Assembly: GCA_028864975.1 (NCBI GenBank)
Contig: JAGWLG010000034.1
Location: 1-38,957, forward strand
Source of the DNA: Thermoplasmata archaeon
GTDB lineage: Archaea > Thermoplasmatota > Thermoplasmata > Lutacidiplasmatales > UBA184
DNA length: 38,957 nucleotides
Direction of reading: 5' to 3'
Positions 36,615 to 38,957 of this stretch are shown here, one piece after another. The position numbers and the translations under genes were made by a program. Under the pieces are notes generated by a model that had not been told where the DNA came from, did no database searches, and saw only the letters and a program-made list of their open reading frames with translations. The stretch's first letter is position 1. Every line of letters starts with the position of its first letter.

Positions 36615-38892
36615 CTTGTGCGTGAGTGCTCTTTCCCGTCGGGCCGCCGGGCGGCCTTTGGTCGGTCCGTCCGCGCGCAGCCCTCAGCGCGTCCAACGCA
36701 AAGCGGATGTCCGCCTCGCGTCCCCCCTCGCGCGCCAGTCGGACCGCCCTCTGCGCGGTCTTGACCGCCCGGGTGCGGTCGCCACCCGTGCGCAGGATCT
36801 CCGACAGGTTCGCGAGGGTCCGCCCCACGAGCGATCGGTCGGCGGCGGTCTCCGCCTGGATTAGCGCCTCCTCGGCGTACGAAAGCGCCTGAGGATGACG
36901 GCTCCTCTTCCACGCCACCGAAGCCAGGCCGAGGAGCGCCACTGCGGCGCAGTTCCGCGAACCCAGGCCGCGGCACTCCTGAAGCATCCGGCGGTACCTC
37001 TCTTCGGCTTCGTCCAGTCTCTCGAGGGCCAGAAGCGCTTGAGCGGCGTCCAGCTCGAAGTGGAGGTCAAGGAAGCGGCTCCCAAGCTCGCGGGCGAGGG
37101 CCGAACCTTCTCGGTAGGATTCCAGGACCGTATCGAAGTGACCCAGCGCCCCATGGACGAACGCAAGGCCGTGCAGGGCGAGGCGCTGAAGCTCCTTCTG
37201 ACCCGTCCCAGAAGCTAGCCGTGCAGCGCGCTCGAAGTGAGGGAGGGCCGCCTCGACCTTTCCTCGGTAGGCCAGAAGCGTGCCCTCGATCAGTTCCACT
37301 GCAGGCCGCGTCTCTCGGCCGATCCTCCCCGAGCTGATCCGTGAGGCCCATGCCTCCGCCTCTTCCCGATGCCCCGCGCGTAGGTCACTCTGCACCAGCA
37401 AGCAAGCGGAGAGAAGGGCGGGATACGAGGCCGCAGGCAGGTCCTCGAGGGCCCGCTCCAAAAACGAGGCCGCCGCCACGAAGTCCCCTCCCCGCCGAAC
37501 CAGTTCCGCTGCGGTGGCGAGGGCCTGACCCCTCGCTTCTCCGCGCTCGAGGAGGTGCGCGAGCCGTAAGACGGGTTGCAGGACCCGCGCTGGCCCTTCC
37601 TCCGTGATGGCCATGCGTTCCTTTTCGAGCCATCGGGACGCGCGACCAACCTCCTCCGCCTCGATGAGATGGACGAACCTCTCTGCCGGGCCCATGGGGC
37701 CATCTTTCAGATTGGCCAGGAAGCGGTGGGCGCCACGACGTTCCTCCCCCCCGGCGGTCTCACGCAGTCTTTGGGCGAGGGGCTCCGGTACGCGAAGTCC
37801 GCTCTCGGTATTGTCCAGGATCGAACGAGAGACGAGGTCCTGAACATCTTTCGCGGCAAGGCCCGCCGAGAGCGCCAAGCTCGGTGAGGCCCTGACCCAG
37901 ACAAAGGCAAGCGGGAGGAGCGAGCGCCGCTGCTCTGCCGTGATGCTCGCGAGGACCGTGTCCGCGAAGAGCTCCTCCCCGCCGTGAGGGGCGCCGATGC
38001 CCTGACGGAGGAATCGGGGACTCCCCAAGGTCCCGCGATAGAGCTCCTCGAAACGTTCCTCGGGGAGCCCCAGCGCGTCGGTGAGGGCGAGCGCCTCCCT
38101 CCGCGAGAGACCACGGAGCACGAGGTGGGAGACCCCTGTGGGCAGCGAGAACGGCGGCTCTCGCTGTGTGATCAGGACGGCCGAATGCATGCTCCCAGGG
38201 GCGAAGGCAGCCAGGGCTTCCTTCAGCGCGAGCAGGGTCTCGGGGGGCGCATCCTGAAGCTCGTCCAGGACCATGACGATCCCCACCGGGCTGCTCCGGA
38301 CCAGATCCGAGATGCGTCCGCTCGCTGGAGGTCCGGGTAGGGAAGGGCTGGCCTCGTTCTTCCCGGACCTCCGGAGGGCCCGCACTTCGGTCGCGATCCG
38401 CGCCTCGAGCCCGGCAGGAGAGATCCCCCGCAGGGTCATCCAGATCAGCAGGCGACTGCCCCAAACGAATCGGAGAGAGCAACGGACGAGGGCGGTCTTT
38501 CCCACACCCGGGACCCCGTCCACGACGCAGAGCCCTCCGTTCTTGTAGAGTCGATGGAGCTGCTCGAGCTCCTTCGCACGGCCCACGAAGGGCTCCGCGA
38601 GTTCGGGGAGGCCTTTCGGGACCGGTATCACGTCCGCGGAAACGCGGCGAAGGGCCTCGTCGGTCAGGCGGAAGACCTGGCGTCGATAGGGTGCCCCGGG
38701 CACATGGGCCCGGACCGAGACCACGTCCCCCAAGGCCACGAGCTCCTTCAGGACCCCCCAGACCGAAGTGGGCCGGTATCCCAGCCGCTTCGCGAGGTCG
38801 TCCCGGGAGATCCCGTCCGCCGCATCTCCCGAGACCGGGCGCGTGGCCAGGAAAGCCAGGATATCCTCCCGCAAGGCTCTCAAACGGGCCAT
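36604..38892 (-). CDS. Winged-helix, STAND-type ATPase and TPR regulator
   Basis: A 762-residue multidomain protein. Numbering here includes six residues from an alternative TTG start at 38910. Residues 10-85 form a winged helix (ISRDDLAKRLGYRPTSVWGV, LKELVALGDVVSVRAHVPG). The ATPase begins at FVGRAKELEQL, with Walker A GVPGVGKT (132-139) and Walker B IVMVLDELQD (211-220). The C-terminal half (about 440-750) is helical with TPR repeats (AALPHFERAARLASGTGQKE, LDEAEERYRRMLQECRGLGS). This is the plan of STAND NTPases such as MalT-like regulators: ligand or partner binding to the repeats triggers ATP-driven oligomerisation. Some STAND proteins sense phages, but nothing here shows that. ATG 38892 is the start used. 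Its 3' end overlaps the plus-strand terminator. Confidence 0.8.
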   Translation of the reverse strand: MARLRALREDILAFLATRPVSGDAADGISRDDLAKRLGYRPTSVWGVLKELVALGDVVSVRAHVPGAPYRRQVFRLTDEALRRVSADVIPVPKGLPELAEPFVGRAKELEQLHRLYKNGGLCVVDGVPGVGKTALVRCSLRFVWGSRLLIWMTLRGISPAGLEARIATEVRALRRSGKNEASPSLPGPPASGRISDLVRSSPVGIVMVLDELQDAPPETLLALKEALAAFAPGSMHSAVLITQREPPFSLPTGVSHLVLRGLSRREALALTDALGLPEERFEELYRGTLGSPRFLRQGIGAPHGGEELFADTVLASITAEQRRSLLPLAFVWVRASPSLALSAGLAAKDVQDLVSRSILDNTESGLRVPEPLAQRLRETAGGEERRGAHRFLANLKDGPMGPAERFVHLIEAEEVGRASRWLEKERMAITEEGPARVLQPVLRLAHLLERGEARGQALATAAELVRRGGDFVAAASFLERALEDLPAASYPALLSACLLVQSDLRAGHREEAEAWASRISSGRIGRETRPAVELIEGTLLAYRGKVEAALPHFERAARLASGTGQKELQRLALHGLAFVHGALGHFDTVLESYREGSALARELGSRFLDLHFELDAAQALLALERLDEAEERYRRMLQECRGLGSRNCAAVALLGLASVAWKRSRHPQALSYAEEALIQAETAADRSLVGRTLANLSEILRTGGDRTRAVKTAQRAVRLAREGGREADIRFALDALRAARGRTDQRPPGGPTGKSTHAQEKT

Positions 38893-38928
38893 CGAAGGGT
38901 CTCTGCTCAAGGCCAGGAAACCTCACCC

Positions 38929-38957
38929 ATGAACGTTCCTGTCGCGACCTTCGTCGT
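38929..38957 (+). CDS. Possible start of a divergent gene, cut by the window end
   Basis: An ATG at 38929 opens a frame of nine codons (MNVPVATFV) to the window edge, divergent from the STAND gene, with a weak AGGA upstream. Too short to judge. Confidence 0.25.

Overview
The window reads as about 39 kb of a high-GC archaeal chromosome, most likely an uncultivated member of the Thermoplasmatota. This is an inference. It rests on several very large cell-surface proteins built from Kelch, PKD/Ig-like, YVTN-propeller and 'YTVTFTESGLP'-type repeats, many small zinc-ribbon proteins, an Lrp/AsnC regulator, TATA-like A/T islands about 26 bp upstream of some starts, and frequent GTG/TTG starts behind GGAGG-type ribosome-binding sites. 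I found no rRNA, tRNA or CRISPR array.

Layout. 1-2861 (+): end of a YprB-like RNase H-fold exonuclease, threonine synthase, and a four-helix membrane protein with an acidic tail. 2892-4018 (-): a membrane protein and a 71-aa protein made of two repeats. 4019-4680: a strong 30-bp dyad and a coiled-coil protein. 4781-8666 (-): a tight three-gene unit led by a membrane-anchored penicillin-acylase-type Ntn hydrolase. 8845-10020: a B-box membrane protein (+) and a Bles03-like protein (-). 10187-17651 (+): a surface/transport cluster of an anchored secreted protein, a Kelch-PKD-DppB fusion permease, a DppC permease and a seven-repeat surface protein. 17887-19100 (+): a small membrane protein and an orphan DNA methyltransferase. 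19373-26679: two giant surface proteins whose genes meet tail to tail and overlap by 70 bp. 26873-30012: polyphosphate kinase 2 and, just upstream of it, an IS607-type element (serine transposase, TnpB) with an oppositely oriented gene between its two usual genes. 30115-33266: an Ala/Lys-rich helical protein, a double zinc-ribbon protein, a MEDS-domain sensor, and a translationally coupled Lrp regulator plus degenerate receiver. 33413-35613: an MFS transporter and an anchored secreted protein. 35614-36614: an unusual, mostly non-coding kilobase with two candidate structured RNAs around a double zinc-ribbon gene. 36604-38892 (-): a winged-helix/STAND-ATPase/TPR regulator.

How it fits together. 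Much of the window faces the outside of the cell: large adhesive or sensing ectodomains, an oligopeptide-type permease pair, an extracellular amidase and several one-helix anchored proteins. No transporter ATPase or solute-binding protein is present, so the permeases must use partners encoded elsewhere or do something different. The rest is regulation (Lrp plus receiver, MEDS, STAND) and mobile DNA.

Most worth following: (i) the Kelch-PKD domains fused to a DppB permease; (ii) two probable small RNAs at 35665-35781 and 36477-36614, which share a TTCC-NN-GGAA dyad, a TGCG box and a GAGGTGG(G)CTTCG box at almost the same spacing; (iii) the IS607 element with its reverse-strand passenger gene. 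Related dyads lie upstream of the seven-repeat surface protein and the MEDS sensor and may mark a small regulon.
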